DNA of 64,000 nucleotides. Origin: JACVRW01 sp963734365. GTDB taxonomy: Bacteria; Actinomycetota; Thermoleophilia; Solirubrobacterales; Thermoleophilaceae. Shown in pieces: positions 17,289 through 26,902 of the stretch (positions are counted from its first letter, which is position 1; the number at the start of each line of letters is the position of its first letter). The notes under the pieces are model-generated. The model did not search any database. It saw only the letters and a list, made by a program, of their open reading frames with translations, and was not told the DNA's origin. The stretch lies in the NCBI GenBank assembly GCA_963734365.1, contig CAVTGV010000002.1:310001-374000 (forward strand), written 5' to 3'. The translations under genes were made by a program, and so were the position numbers.

Positions 17289-17324
17289 GGCCCCCGCCGG
17301 TCGGCGGCTCCCGGGGGCCATAAT
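17289..17324 (+). promoter_or_regulatory. Dyad and -10 element upstream of the nucleotidyltransferase gene
   Basis: Arms GGCCCCCG (17289-17296) and CGGGGGCC (17312-17319) form an inverted repeat. It ends at a CATAAT -10 element (17319-17324) placed 9 bases before ATG 17334. The dyad covers the place where a -35 box would be, so it may be an operator, though at this GC content chance is possible. Confidence 0.3.
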
Positions 17325-17333
17325 CCGGGCCCT

Positions 17334-18053
17334 ATGCCGGACCTCGACGATGTCGTGATTCTCTGCGGAGGGCGAGGAACGCGCCTGCAGGAACGCGCTC
17401 CCTCGCTTCCCAAGCCGCTGGTCGAAATCGGCGGCGAGCCGATCCTGTGGCACGTGATCCGGATCTACGCGGCCCAGGGCCTCCGGCGCTTTCACCTCTG
17501 CACCGGCTTCAAGGGTGAGCTGATCGAGGCCGCCGTCCGGTCGCACGAGTGGCCGAGCGGTATCACGGTGGCGTGCGTGGACACCGGTCTCGACACCCCG
17601 ACGGGGGGCCGCATCGCCCGTGTGGGGCCGATGCTCGGCGGACGCCCCTTCTGCGCCACCTACGCCGACGGGGTGGCGGACATCGACCTGCAGGCTCTGA
17701 TCGGCTTCCACCGCGGCCATGGGGACCTCGCCACGATGACGGTGGTGCGTCCGCGCCTCCCGTTCGGCGTCGCTCGGCTGAATGGCGATGGGCGCGTACG
17801 CGGCTTTCGCGAGAAGCCGCGGACCGAGAGCTGGGTGAACGGCGGCTTCTTCTGCTTCGAGTCCGGTGCGCTCGAGTACATCGGGCCGGGCTCGGTACTC
17901 GAGCGGGAGCCGCTCGAGCGGCTGGCGGCTGACGGGCGCCTCCACGCCTTCCGCCACGAGGGCTTCTGGGACTGCATGGACACCTACAAGGACGCGGCGC
18001 TGCTCAACGACCTGTGGTCGCGCGGCGAGGCGCCCTGGAAGGTCTGGAGGTGA
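17334..18053 (+). CDS. Glucose-1-phosphate cytidylyltransferase-like nucleotidyltransferase
   Basis: 239 residues. VILCGGRGTRLQE is the nucleotide-binding signature of sugar-1-phosphate nucleotidyltransferases, SLPKPLVEIGGEPILWH carries the catalytic Lys, and ATYADGVADID contains the metal-binding Asp. GGFFCFESGALEYI and FWDCMDTYKD match RfbF-type enzymes, which make CDP-glucose from CTP and glucose-1-phosphate for deoxysugar synthesis. No CDP-glucose dehydratase is in the window, so the sugar specificity is uncertain. ATG 17334 sits 9 bases after a CATAAT box, consistent with a leaderless transcript. The following methyltransferase start overlaps the stop (GTGA). Confidence 0.8.
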   Translation: MPDLDDVVILCGGRGTRLQERAPSLPKPLVEIGGEPILWHVIRIYAAQGLRRFHLCTGFKGELIEAAVRSHEWPSGITVACVDTGLDTPTGGRIARVGPMLGGRPFCATYADGVADIDLQALIGFHRGHGDLATMTVVRPRLPFGVARLNGDGRVRGFREKPRTESWVNGGFFCFESGALEYIGPGSVLEREPLERLAADGRLHAFRHEGFWDCMDTYKDAALLNDLWSRGEAPWKVWR

Positions 18054-18955
18054 GCGCCCCGCTTCCGCCCATCGAGCTGGCCGCTCGGGTGGGCCCCGGC
18101 CTGGGGGCCGACACCTTCGACGCCTACCTCAACGAGGGTGCGGCGGTCCGTACGCGAATCGAGGCGCTCCTTCCGGCGGCCTGGAGCTTCGAGGGCAAGC
18201 GGGTGCTGGACTTCGGGTGCGGTTCGGCGCGGGTGCTGCGCCACTTCCTCGACGAGGCCGGCAGCGCCGAGTTCTGGGGCTGTGACATCGACGGCCCCAG
18301 CATCGACTGGATCCGGGCCAACCTGAGCCCGCCGCTGCACTGCTTCAGGAACGATCATGCCCCGCCGCTCGCACTGGCTGAGGGGTCGATGGACCTCGTC
18401 TGGGCCACCTCGGTGTTCACCCACATCAGCGACCTGTGGGCCGACTGGCTGCTCGAGCTGCACCGCATCCTTGCTGACGACGGGCTGCTGATCGCGACCT
18501 TCTTGGGCGCGGGCATGTGGGAGGCCCGAATCCGGGAGCCGTACCGCGAGGACGATGTGGGCATGACCGTCGTCGGCCACTGGAAGGGCCCCGACGCGGA
18601 CGTCCTGCACTCGGAGTGGTGGCTGCGCGAGCACTGGGGCAGAGCCTTCGATGTCCTCGAGGTCGCGCGCCCAGCTCGGGACGAGAACGGTGAGGCACCG
18701 GCTGCACACAGCCACATCGTCCTGCGCAAGCGACCCGGCCGGCCCACGGTGGGGGAGCTCCAGCGCGTAGAACCGTCGGAGCCGCGAGAGCTGGCGGCGC
18801 TCCAGACCAGCCTCCGGGTGCAGCGTTACGAGATCGCTGCCCTCACCGCGGAGGTGCCGCTGCCCGCGCTGGCGAAGACACGGGCAAGAGAGGCTCTGCG
18901 CGGCTCGCGGCTGGCCGAGCCGGCCCGGCGGCTGCGGCGGCGCCTGAGGCGCTGA
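18050..18955 (+). CDS. Class I methyltransferase of the locus-specific family
   Basis: 301 residues from GTG 18050, overlapping the upstream stop by 4 bases. VLDFGCGSARVLRHF is the SAM motif, FWGCDIDGPSIDWI the acidic strand, and MDLVWATSVFTHI motif IV. The overall pattern (WSFEGKRVLDFGCG, WADWLLELHRIL, HWGRAF) is nearly the same as in the protein at 18966 and in the frameshifted gene at 16254, so these are recent paralogues. The C-terminal 60 residues are helical and basic. It probably methylates sugar residues of the polymer, by analogy with methyltransferases that cap or decorate surface glycans. Confidence 0.75.
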   Translation: MSAPLPPIELAARVGPGLGADTFDAYLNEGAAVRTRIEALLPAAWSFEGKRVLDFGCGSARVLRHFLDEAGSAEFWGCDIDGPSIDWIRANLSPPLHCFRNDHAPPLALAEGSMDLVWATSVFTHISDLWADWLLELHRILADDGLLIATFLGAGMWEARIREPYREDDVGMTVVGHWKGPDADVLHSEWWLREHWGRAFDVLEVARPARDENGEAPAAHSHIVLRKRPGRPTVGELQRVEPSEPRELAALQTSLRVQRYEIAALTAEVPLPALAKTRAREALRGSRLAEPARRLRRRLRR

Positions 18956-18965
18956 AGCGACCCGT

Positions 18966-19859
18966 TCAGCGCGGCCGGCGCAGCTTGAGCGACCGGGCCG
19001 CCCTCACGCCGGCCCGAACTGGCGCGGTGAGCTTCCAGCTGCGCGACGACTCATAGAAGGCACGCAGCCGGGAGATCTCCGCGACCTGCTCGCGCCGGAC
19101 CTGGAGCAGGTTGTGGCGCAGTGCGGTGAACTCGCGAGGCTCGTCTGCCTCCGGGCGCTCGATGTCCTCGACGGTCAGCTCTACCTCGCGTCGTCGCAGC
19201 AGCGCCCAGCTCTGGCCGTGGACCATGGGCTCCACGCGCACGATCTCGAAGGCGCGGCCCCAATGTGCCTGGACCCACCAGTCGGACATCAGCACCATCG
19301 GGCCGCCGAGCTCCCAGTCCTGGTCGTGGCGCAACGCGTTCATGCCCACCCGGTCCTCGTCCCAGGGCTCGCCGATCAGCTCCTCGGAGGTCCAACGCCC
19401 CATGTAGGTGGCGATCAGCAGGCCGCCGGGCCGGAGCAGACGGTGCAGCTCGAGCAGCCACGGGATCGATGAGTCGGTCAGGTGGGTGAACACCGACAGC
19501 GCCCAGATCAGGTCGAAGCTCCCGGGCTCGAGGCCCAGCGGAGGGGCCTCACGTGACAGGCGTACGCGCAGCGGGGGGCATAGGTGCTGCTCGAGCCACT
19601 CGATGCTGCGCGCGTCGATGTCGACTCCCCACAGCTCGCCCTGCCGCGCCTCGTCCAGGAAGTGACGAAGGGTTCGGCCCGCCCCGCAGCCGAAGTCGAG
19701 CACCCGCCGGCCCTCGAAGCTCCAGTCGTCCGGCAGCAGGTCGAGGAGCGCTCGCCGGGCCTCGAGCCCGAGCTGGTCGTAGATCACGTAGGGCTCGTCG
19801 GCGCCGTCGAGGGAGCACACCCGGTTCGCGAGCTCCGGGGGCGGATAGGGCGTGCTCAC
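18966..19859 (-). CDS. Class I methyltransferase, paralogue of the gene at 18050
   Basis: 297 residues from GTG 19859, which overlaps the flippase stop (GTGA). WSFEGRRVLDFGCGAGRTL, LWGVDIDARSIEWL and FDLIWALSVFTHL give the SAM-binding core. The C-terminus (SSRSWKLTAPVRAG) carries the SWKLT tail seen in other glycan-cluster proteins. It converges with its paralogue at 18050, leaving 10 bases between the stops. Transcription with the flippase suggests it acts on the exported unit. The frame continues upstream into the flippase gene as shadow coding and was not used. Confidence 0.75.
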   Translation of the reverse strand: MSTPYPPPELANRVCSLDGADEPYVIYDQLGLEARRALLDLLPDDWSFEGRRVLDFGCGAGRTLRHFLDEARQGELWGVDIDARSIEWLEQHLCPPLRVRLSREAPPLGLEPGSFDLIWALSVFTHLTDSSIPWLLELHRLLRPGGLLIATYMGRWTSEELIGEPWDEDRVGMNALRHDQDWELGGPMVLMSDWWVQAHWGRAFEIVRVEPMVHGQSWALLRRREVELTVEDIERPEADEPREFTALRHNLLQVRREQVAEISRLRAFYESSRSWKLTAPVRAGVRAARSLKLRRPR

Positions 19860-21190
19860 GCGGTCGGCTCGGCCATCGCCGGCGCGGCAACCGCACGGGC
19901 CTCTGCCGGCCGCCCCAGGGCCAGAAACAGCACCACGCTGGCGCACATCGCCTGCACGCCGAGCAGCGCCATCGCCACGCCCGTGAGATCGTCTCCGACC
20001 GCCACCAGGGCCAGCACTTCGACCGCCGCACCGGCGGCCAGGATCCAGATGAACCGGTAGCGATGCAGGGCGAGCAGGTACTGCACCGACAGGTACGTGC
20101 AGGCGAGCAGCACCATGGCCAGGCCCAGCCACGGAAGAGCCCCCGAGGCGAGCGTCAGATCCTCTCCGAACACCGCCTCCAGGAGCGGCCTTCCCGCAGC
20201 GGTGTAGATCAGGACCATGGGGATCCCAGCGCCCACGATCAAGGCCAGGCAGCGCACCAGGATCGCGCGGGCGTCCTCACCGGTCTTGGTACGCCGCGCC
20301 GCCTCCGGGACCAGGTACATGCCCAGGCCGACAGCGATCCAGATGATCGCCTTGGCGGCCACCGCAGCCACCGCGTACGAGCCCGCGGCATCGCCTGAGA
20401 CCTCGTGCTTGACCACGATCACGTGCACCTCCTGCATGGCCAGGAGGAGCGTGAGGGCGATCACCGGAGCGCGTGCCCCCACGAGCAGCTCGCGCAGCGG
20501 TGACTCGGCCGGATCCACGAGATCGGGGGCCGGAAGCTCCCGGCCCAGCGGCACGAGCAACACGAGCGCCATGGCCAGGAAGGCGAGCGCCGCGCCCAGG
20601 AAGGCGCCCGTCACGTCCAGGCCGACACCCACCAGCAGCAGGGCGAACACGATCCGTGACGTGGCTTCGCCGACGATGGAGAGGGCCACGGCCCGGTAGC
20701 GCTGAAAGCCCTGCAGCACGCCTCGCTCGACGCACAGGATCACCCAGAGCATCGCCGTGAGCGGTATCGCCGCGGCACCCCAGAGGTCGTCGACGTTGAT
20801 GATCGCCCCGATCACCGAGCGCAGCGGTATGGCGACGAGGGACACCACGACCGCGGCCACGGCCAGCCGCCGCAGCCATTGACGCACGCCGGCGCCCACG
20901 TTGGGCAGTCCGGCCGCTCGCTCGCCGCTCACCTCGCGAGCTACCGCTATCTGCAGCGCAGAGCCCGGCACCATCAGGATGATGTAGGCCGAAACCAGTA
21001 CCGCCAGGGAGCCGTAGCCGCTGGCGCCGAGCGCGCGCGCAAAGATGATCGTGAACACGAGCGCGAGCACGTTCTGCGCGATCACAGCCGCGCCCATCCC
21101 GGCCGCCCGCCCGGTATCCGAGCGGGTCAGTTCCGAAAAAAGTCGCCGCGGGTCGACGGACCCCCGGCCTGAGGCCACCGGCGCGGGCAC
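19856..21190 (-). CDS. Wzx/MATE-type oligosaccharide flippase
   Basis: 444 residues with about twelve to fourteen hydrophobic helices in two similar halves. NVLALVFTIIFARALGASGYG is the typical first helix pair of polysaccharide-synthase/MVF-fold exporters. Such proteins flip lipid-linked oligosaccharides across the cytoplasmic membrane in Wzx/Wzy-type pathways. It is followed by a coupled methyltransferase on the same strand and is divergent from the second sulfatase-like gene. A polymerase (Wzy) was not recognised with certainty; the 794-residue protein at 7754 is a candidate. Confidence 0.8.
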   Translation of the reverse strand: MPAPVASGRGSVDPRRLFSELTRSDTGRAAGMGAAVIAQNVLALVFTIIFARALGASGYGSLAVLVSAYIILMVPGSALQIAVAREVSGERAAGLPNVGAGVRQWLRRLAVAAVVVSLVAIPLRSVIGAIINVDDLWGAAAIPLTAMLWVILCVERGVLQGFQRYRAVALSIVGEATSRIVFALLLVGVGLDVTGAFLGAALAFLAMALVLLVPLGRELPAPDLVDPAESPLRELLVGARAPVIALTLLLAMQEVHVIVVKHEVSGDAAGSYAVAAVAAKAIIWIAVGLGMYLVPEAARRTKTGEDARAILVRCLALIVGAGIPMVLIYTAAGRPLLEAVFGEDLTLASGALPWLGLAMVLLACTYLSVQYLLALHRYRFIWILAAGAAVEVLALVAVGDDLTGVAMALLGVQAMCASVVLFLALGRPAEARAVAAPAMAEPTA

Positions 21191-21244
21191 GGCGCCAGAC
21201 TACCCCGGAGAGCTCGATTCCGACGCCGCGCAGGCCGGACTGGT

Positions 21245-21277
21245 TAGCATCGCCGCCCCGTGGGAGGCACGCTCTGA
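21245..21277 (+). promoter_or_regulatory. -10 element with a five-codon leaderless ORF
   Basis: TAGCAT (21245-21250) is followed after 9 bases by GTG 21260, which opens V-G-G-T-L and stops at TGA 21275-21277. The sulfatase-like gene starts 18 bases later at GTG 21295 in another frame. The spacing equals the leaderless starts elsewhere, so transcription probably begins at or near 21260. Confidence 0.4.
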
Positions 21278-21294
21278 CTCCGCCTGACGAAGCG

Positions 21295-23796
21295 GTGACC
21301 CGGTCCTCCGCCGGGACCGGTTCGCGCGGGCGGGCTCTGGCCCGCGAGCTCCTGATCGCCTGGCTGCACCTGGCCGTGCTGTGGATGTTCGCCTTCGCTC
21401 GGCCCCTGTTCCAGGTGCTGGAGGACAGCCCGGCCTTCTTCGTCGCACGAGGTAACACGACCGCCGACATCGTCCTGCTCGCCCTGGGCGTCGCCTTCGT
21501 GCCGCCGACGCTGCTGGTGCTCTGCGAGGCGGCGTTGATCCCGCTCCGCTCGGCTCGCCGGCTGCTCCATCTGGCGTTCGTCGCCGTCCTGCTCGCGGCG
21601 ATCGTGCTCCAGATCCTCGACGACATCGCGTCGGGCCCGGCGTTGCTCCTGATCGGCCTCGCTATCGCCGCGGGGGCGGCCGGCGCGTGGGCGTACGCCC
21701 GTACCCGCGCGGCGCCGGCGATGCTCTCGCTGCTCTCCCCGCTGCCGGTCGCCTTCGTGGCGTACTTCCTGTTGCTCTCACCGGTGGCGGACCTCGTACT
21801 GCCGCAGGACGTGGACGCCGCGGCGGGCGGGGGGCGCAGCTCTACGCCCGTGGTGTTCGTGGTCTTCGATGAGTTCTCGGGTACCTCGCTCGCGGACCGG
21901 CAGGGACGGATCGACCGGCGGCGGTTTCCCAACCTCGCCGCCTTCGCCGGTGACGCCACCTGGTACCGAAACGCCACGACGGTCGCCGACGAGACCACAG
22001 CGGCTGTGCCCGCCTTGCTCTCCGGCTCACGCCCCGAGAAGGGCCAGCTACCGATCGCGTCCGACCATCCGCTCAATCTCTTCACCGCACTCGGGGACAG
22101 TCACTCGCTCAACGTCACGGAGCCGGCCACCGACCTGTGCCCGGAGACCTTGTGTGACCAGGACCGTCCGCCGCTGCGGTCGCGGCTGCGGGCCCTCGCC
22201 GACGATCTGAGCGTGGTCTCGGCCTACGAGTTGCTTCCCACCGACCTGGAGGACGGCCTGCCCGCCGTGGACCGGACCTTCGCCGGCTTCCGGAAGGGTG
22301 GCCGGGACGCCTCCGCGGGGGCTGCCGGAGCGGATATCCCGGTGGCGGGACTCGAGGACCGGCCCGGTCAGTTCGACCAGTTCATGTCCGGCATCGACGG
22401 CGACGCGGCGAAGCCGCAGCTCGACTTCCTGCACCTCGCCCTTCCGCACTTTCCCTGGCAGTACCTGCCCTCTGGGCAGTCCTATGACGTGATCGGGCCC
22501 GATCCGCCCGGCCTGTCGAGCGAGCACTGGTCGACCGATCCGTGGTTGCCCCAGCAGGGCTACCAGCGCTACCTGCTGCAGCTGGGCTACGTCGACAGCC
22601 TGCTCGGCCGGCTGATGCGCAAGCTGCGATCCGAAGGCCTTTACGACCGCTCGCTGATAGTGGTGACCGCCGACCACGGCATCAGCTTCCACGCCGACCT
22701 GAGCCGGCGCATCGTGGTGCCGGGCAACGTCGGCGACATCGCGAGCGTGCCCATGTTCGTCAAGCAGCCGAAACAGCGGTCGGGCCGCGTGAGCGATGAA
22801 GCGGCCCGCACGATCGATCTCCTGCCGACTGTCGCCGAGGCGGCGGGGGTGAGACTCGACGGCGAGGTGGACGGGCGACAGCTCGACGCGCTCGGCTCCC
22901 GTGACGACAGCGTGAGGGTCAGCTCCTACACGGGGACCCCGGTCGAGATCTCCTTCGCGGGCTTCGTCCGCCGTCGCGACGCCGAGGTGAGGCGGCGGCT
23001 GCGCCTCTTTGGCAGCGGCGGCTTCGATGACGTCTTCGCCTCCGGGCCGGTCAAGGGCCTGGTCGGGCGTGAGCTCGAGGCCATCCCGGCCGGAGGGCCG
23101 GCGGCCTTTCGGGCCCAGCTCGACCTCCGCAGCGGCCTCGCGTCGTTCTCGCCCGGGTCGGCCACCGTGCCCGCCTTCGTGACTGGCCGCCTCTCGGGCT
23201 CCGTCGTCGGCGGCGAGTTGGTGGCCATCGCCGTCAACGGACGGATCGCGGCTGTGACGAAGAGCTACCGGGATGGAGAAGAGATCCGCCTCGGTGCGAT
23301 GGTCTCGCCCGACTTCCTGCGCCCGGGTGCCAACAAGGTCGAGGCGCTGGCGGTGACCGGCACGCCGTCCGCGCCGCGCGTGGCCCGCGCCGGAGACACC
23401 GGGGCAGAGAACGCCTCGCTGGTCCGCGACGGAAAGAAGCTCGTGCTGGTGACCGGCGGCCGCCGCATACCGGTCACGCCCGGGGCTGCCGACGGCTGGG
23501 TCGACAGGGTGTCGGGCGAGAACGGCGGCCTGACGATCGGAGGCTGGGCCTCTGACCCGCGCCACCGCCGGGCCGCCGACCGGGTGATGCTCTTCGACGA
23601 CGGGCGTCTGGTCGAGTCGGTGCCCCCTTCGGTCGTCCGGGTGGATGTGGCCAAGCAGTTCGACAGCCTCGGCGTGGCCAAGTCGGGCTTCAGCTTCACC
23701 GGGGTCCCGGCGTCGAGTGACGCCCTGCGCTCGGGCAAGCTGATCGCCGTCGCTGTCTACCGAGACGGCGCGTCGAGACTGGTCCGCTCTCCTTGA
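21295..23796 (+). CDS. Membrane-anchored sulfatase/phosphotransferase-like protein, paralogue 2
   Basis: 833 residues from GTG 21295. The order is the same as in paralogue 1. Five N-terminal helices come first (ELLIAWLHLAVLWMFAF ...), then the alkaline-phosphatase-like domain with FVVFDEFSGTSL, ATTVADETTAAVPALLSG and VTADHGISFH, then beta-rich C-terminal modules with VTGRLSG, VAIAVNGRIAAV and IGGWASDPRHRRA. The conserved segments FLHLALPHFPWQYLPSGQSY and VPMFVKQPKQ are shared by all three copies. A catalytic Thr in place of formylglycine Cys suggests phospho- rather than sulfo-transfer. The stop overlaps the start of paralogue 3 (TTGA), so both are in one operon. Confidence 0.7.
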   Translation: MTRSSAGTGSRGRALARELLIAWLHLAVLWMFAFARPLFQVLEDSPAFFVARGNTTADIVLLALGVAFVPPTLLVLCEAALIPLRSARRLLHLAFVAVLLAAIVLQILDDIASGPALLLIGLAIAAGAAGAWAYARTRAAPAMLSLLSPLPVAFVAYFLLLSPVADLVLPQDVDAAAGGGRSSTPVVFVVFDEFSGTSLADRQGRIDRRRFPNLAAFAGDATWYRNATTVADETTAAVPALLSGSRPEKGQLPIASDHPLNLFTALGDSHSLNVTEPATDLCPETLCDQDRPPLRSRLRALADDLSVVSAYELLPTDLEDGLPAVDRTFAGFRKGGRDASAGAAGADIPVAGLEDRPGQFDQFMSGIDGDAAKPQLDFLHLALPHFPWQYLPSGQSYDVIGPDPPGLSSEHWSTDPWLPQQGYQRYLLQLGYVDSLLGRLMRKLRSEGLYDRSLIVVTADHGISFHADLSRRIVVPGNVGDIASVPMFVKQPKQRSGRVSDEAARTIDLLPTVAEAAGVRLDGEVDGRQLDALGSRDDSVRVSSYTGTPVEISFAGFVRRRDAEVRRRLRLFGSGGFDDVFASGPVKGLVGRELEAIPAGGPAAFRAQLDLRSGLASFSPGSATVPAFVTGRLSGSVVGGELVAIAVNGRIAAVTKSYRDGEEIRLGAMVSPDFLRPGANKVEALAVTGTPSAPRVARAGDTGAENASLVRDGKKLVLVTGGRRIPVTPGAADGWVDRVSGENGGLTIGGWASDPRHRRAADRVMLFDDGRLVESVPPSVVRVDVAKQFDSLGVAKSGFSFTGVPASSDALRSGKLIAVAVYRDGASRLVRSP

Positions 23797-26280
23797 CCCG
23801 GAACCGCGGGCTCGGCCGCGAGCTGCTAGTCGCCTGGCTTCACCTCACGGCGCTCTGGACGTTCGCTCTCGCGCAGCCGCTGTTCGCAGTGCTCGAGGAC
23901 AGCCCGGAGTTCTTCGTGGCGCGCGGGAACACGAGCCTCGACATCGTGGTGCTGGCACTGACGGTCACGCTCGTGCCGCCGAGCCTGCTGCTGGCATGCG
24001 AGGCGCTTCTGTTCGCTTGGCCGACCGCCCGCCGGACGATGCATCTCGTTTTCGTGGCGGTCTTGCTCGCCGCGATCGCGCTTCAGCTGTTGGACGACCT
24101 CGGCATCGACTCGACGGTCGTCATCACCGTGCTGGCCCTCCTGGCCGGGGTGGCCGGCGCGCTCGTATACGCCCGGACCCGCTTCGTGCCAGCGGTGATG
24201 TCGGTGCTGGCAGTCGCGCCGGTGCTTGCTCCTGCTCAATTTCCTCTTCGTCTCCCCGGTCTCGGACCTGGTTCTGTCGAAGGACGGAGCAAACGCGGCG
24301 GCAGCCGAGGTGCGCGGCACGACGCCGGTGGTCGTGGTGATCTTCGACGAGTTCTCGGCAGCCTCACTGACCGGGCGCGACGGACGGATCGACGCAAGCC
24401 GGTTCCCCAACTTCGCGCGGCTGGCGAAGCTCTCCACCTGGTACCGCAATGCCACCACGGTGGCCGACGAGACTCCTCAGGCCGTGCCGGCATTGCTCAC
24501 CGGCCGGCGCCCTGCCCCGGACCAGCTCCCGATCGCGGCCGATCATCCGGACAACCTGTTCACGATGCTCGGCGACAGCTATCGCCTGCACGTGAGCGAG
24601 CCCGCTACCGACCTGTGCCCCGAGCGCCTGTGCGGCAGCGAGGACGCCGGGTCCACCGGCGACCGGCTGCATGATCTGTTCGACGACCTGAGCGTCGTGT
24701 CGGCCTATCTCGTCCTGCCCGAGGCGGCCGAGGACGGGCTGCCCGCCGTCGACCAGACGTTCTCAGGCTTCCGTGAGGACGGCGGTGACAGCACCGCCGG
24801 AACCGCAGCCGACATCCCGGCGGGCGGACTCGAGGACCGCGCCGGCCAGTTCGACAGGTTCCTGGCTCGGATCGGGCGCCCTTCGCCGCGGCCGACTCTC
24901 GACTTCATCCACGTCGCCCTGCCTCATTCGCCCTGGGAGTACATGCCCACCGGCCAGTCCTATCCGATCAGCGGACCGGACATCCCGGGAGTGGACGGCG
25001 ATCGATGGAGCAGCGACCGCGAGTTGCCGACTCAGGCCTACCAGCGCTACCTGCTCCAGCTCGGCTTCGCCGACCGCGAGGTGGGGAGGCTTCTGGCTCG
25101 CCTTCGTGACACAGGTGACCTCGATCGCTCGCTCGTGATCGTCACCGCCGATCACGGGATCGCCTTCCGGGCCGGCCGCGGCCGTCGCGCCGCGGACGGC
25201 GGCAGCCTCCCCGAGATCGCGAACGTCCCGTTGTTCGTGAAGGCACCGGACCAGAAGAAGGGACGCGCCGACGACGGGCCCGCACGCACCATCGACGTCC
25301 TTCCGACGATCGCAAAGACACTCGCGGCCCGGCCGGCGGCCCGCATGGACGGGCGGCCGCTGCCGAGACGCCTGGCCCCCGGCGAGCGGATCGAGGTGCG
25401 CACCTTCAGCGGCGACGAGATCACCGCGCCGTTCAGAGAGGTGATTCGCGGGCGTGACCGCGAGGTCCGGCGCCGCATCGCTCTCTTCGGTGCGGGCAAC
25501 GGCTTCGCCGGAGTGTTCGATCCACCGCTTCGCCGCGAGCTGCTCGGGCGCCCCGTGGCCGGCCTTTCGGCATCCGGACGAGCACCCTTCCGCGTGAACT
25601 TCGACTTTCGCCAAGGCTTCTCGGCCTTCAGCCGCGACAGCGCCGGCGTTCCCACCTTCGTCACGGGGGTGCTGTCCGGTTCGGCAGAGGCGGGCGACGA
25701 GATAGCGCTGGCGGTGAACGGCCGCGTGGCGGCGGTCACGCGCAGCTACCAGGCCGGGGCGAGTGTACGAGTCGGAGCGATCCTCCCGGTCAGCGCCTTC
25801 CGCCAGGGTGCCAACCGGGTCGAGGCGTTCGCCGTTTCGGGCTCCGGCGCCGAAGCCCGGCTGGCCGGCGCGGGACGCGCACAGAGTCAGCCGGCCCGCC
25901 TCGAGCGAGTCAGCGGGGGCGAGGCGCTCGTTGGAGTGGCAGAGCGTCCGATACGGGTGGACAAGGCAGCCGCTGACGGCTTCATCGACAGCGTCAAGCA
26001 GGACGGCAACAGCGTCAACGTCGCCGGATGGGCCACGGACGCCGCCCACGACCACGCGGCCGACCGCGTCCTGCTCTTCGGCGACGGACGGCTGATCCAG
26101 GCCGCCACTCCCGCCGGCCAGCGCGACGACCTGGCGGCGCAGTTCGGCTCGGGGGTCGGGCTCGCCGGGTTCGAGTTCACCGGGGTCGATGCGGACGCGC
26201 TCAGCGGCGGGAGCGAAGGCCTGCGCGTCTTCGCAGTGGTCGGCGACCGGGCATCGGAGTTGCGTGGCGGGGCCGGGTAG
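23793..26280 (+). pseudogene. Sulfatase/phosphotransferase-like paralogue 3 with a one-base insertion
   Basis: The first part (TTG 23793, MTRNRGLGRELLVAWLH) runs through the membrane region in one frame. From 24226 the rest (LLLNFLFVSPVSDLVL ... to 26280) is in the +1 frame. Between SVL and VSP, paralogue 1 has 16 residues, and dropping a single base near 24225 restores exactly 16 here. All conserved motifs follow: FDEFSAASL, ATTVADETPQAVPALLTG, VTADHGIAF and the C-terminal module VAGWATDAAHDHA. The repaired protein would have 828 residues. It is either a very young pseudogene or a base-call error; the intact motifs on both sides favour an error or recent event. Role as for paralogues 1 and 2. 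Confidence 0.7.
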
Positions 26281-26902
26281 CAGCTCGCCCGCCGCCGGTC
26301 CCGATGGCCGCCGCCGCTGCGCCTGGGGCAACTCCGCCCCCGACTACGTGGCCTACCACGACGAGGAGTGGGGGCGCCCGGTCACCGACGACCGCGGCAT
26401 CTATGAGCGTCTGGTTCTCGAGGGCTTCCAGTCCGGACTGTCCTGGCTGACCATCCTGCGCAAGCGCGGCAATTTCAGGGCGGCCTTCGCGGGCTTTGAG
26501 ATCGAGAAGGTCGCGAGCTTCGGCGACCGCGACGTGGCTCGGCTGCTCGGGGACGCCGGCATCATCCGCCATCGCGGGAAGATCGAGGCTGCGATCGCCA
26601 ACGCCCGGGCGGCGGCCGCGCTCGAGCTGCCGCTGGCCGAGCTCGTGTGGTCGCACGCGCCGGCCCGCCGGCGAAAGGCCCCGCGCAGCCTAGGCGACGT
26701 TCCCTCGGCCACGCCGGAGTCCACCGCCCTCTCGAAAGCGCTCAAACGCCGCGGCTTTCGCTTCGTCGGCCCCACCACGGCCTACGCCACGATGCAGGCC
26801 TGCGGGCTGGTCAACGACCACGTGCGCGGCTGCTGGGTGCGCGGCGAGGTGGAACGCGAGCGAGCCGCGGCCCGCAGGTATCCTCAGCCGCGGGATGGAT
26901 GA
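26264..26902 (+). CDS. tag: DNA-3-methyladenine glycosylase I
   Basis: 212 residues from GTG 26264, overlapping the preceding gene. RCAWGNSAPDYVAYHDEEWG is the N-terminal signature of Tag, with the family's Cys near the start and the zinc/substrate region. GFQSGLSWLTILRKR matches the helix-hairpin-helix area, and FRFVGPTTAYATMQACGLVNDHVRGC contains the C-terminal His and Cys that complete the zinc site. The enzyme removes 3-methyladenine from alkylated DNA in base-excision repair. It has no evident link to the surrounding glycan genes. Its 3' end overlaps the next gene by 8 bases. Confidence 0.9.
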   Translation: MAGPGSSSPAAGPDGRRRCAWGNSAPDYVAYHDEEWGRPVTDDRGIYERLVLEGFQSGLSWLTILRKRGNFRAAFAGFEIEKVASFGDRDVARLLGDAGIIRHRGKIEAAIANARAAAALELPLAELVWSHAPARRRKAPRSLGDVPSATPESTALSKALKRRGFRFVGPTTAYATMQACGLVNDHVRGCWVRGEVERERAAARRYPQPRDG

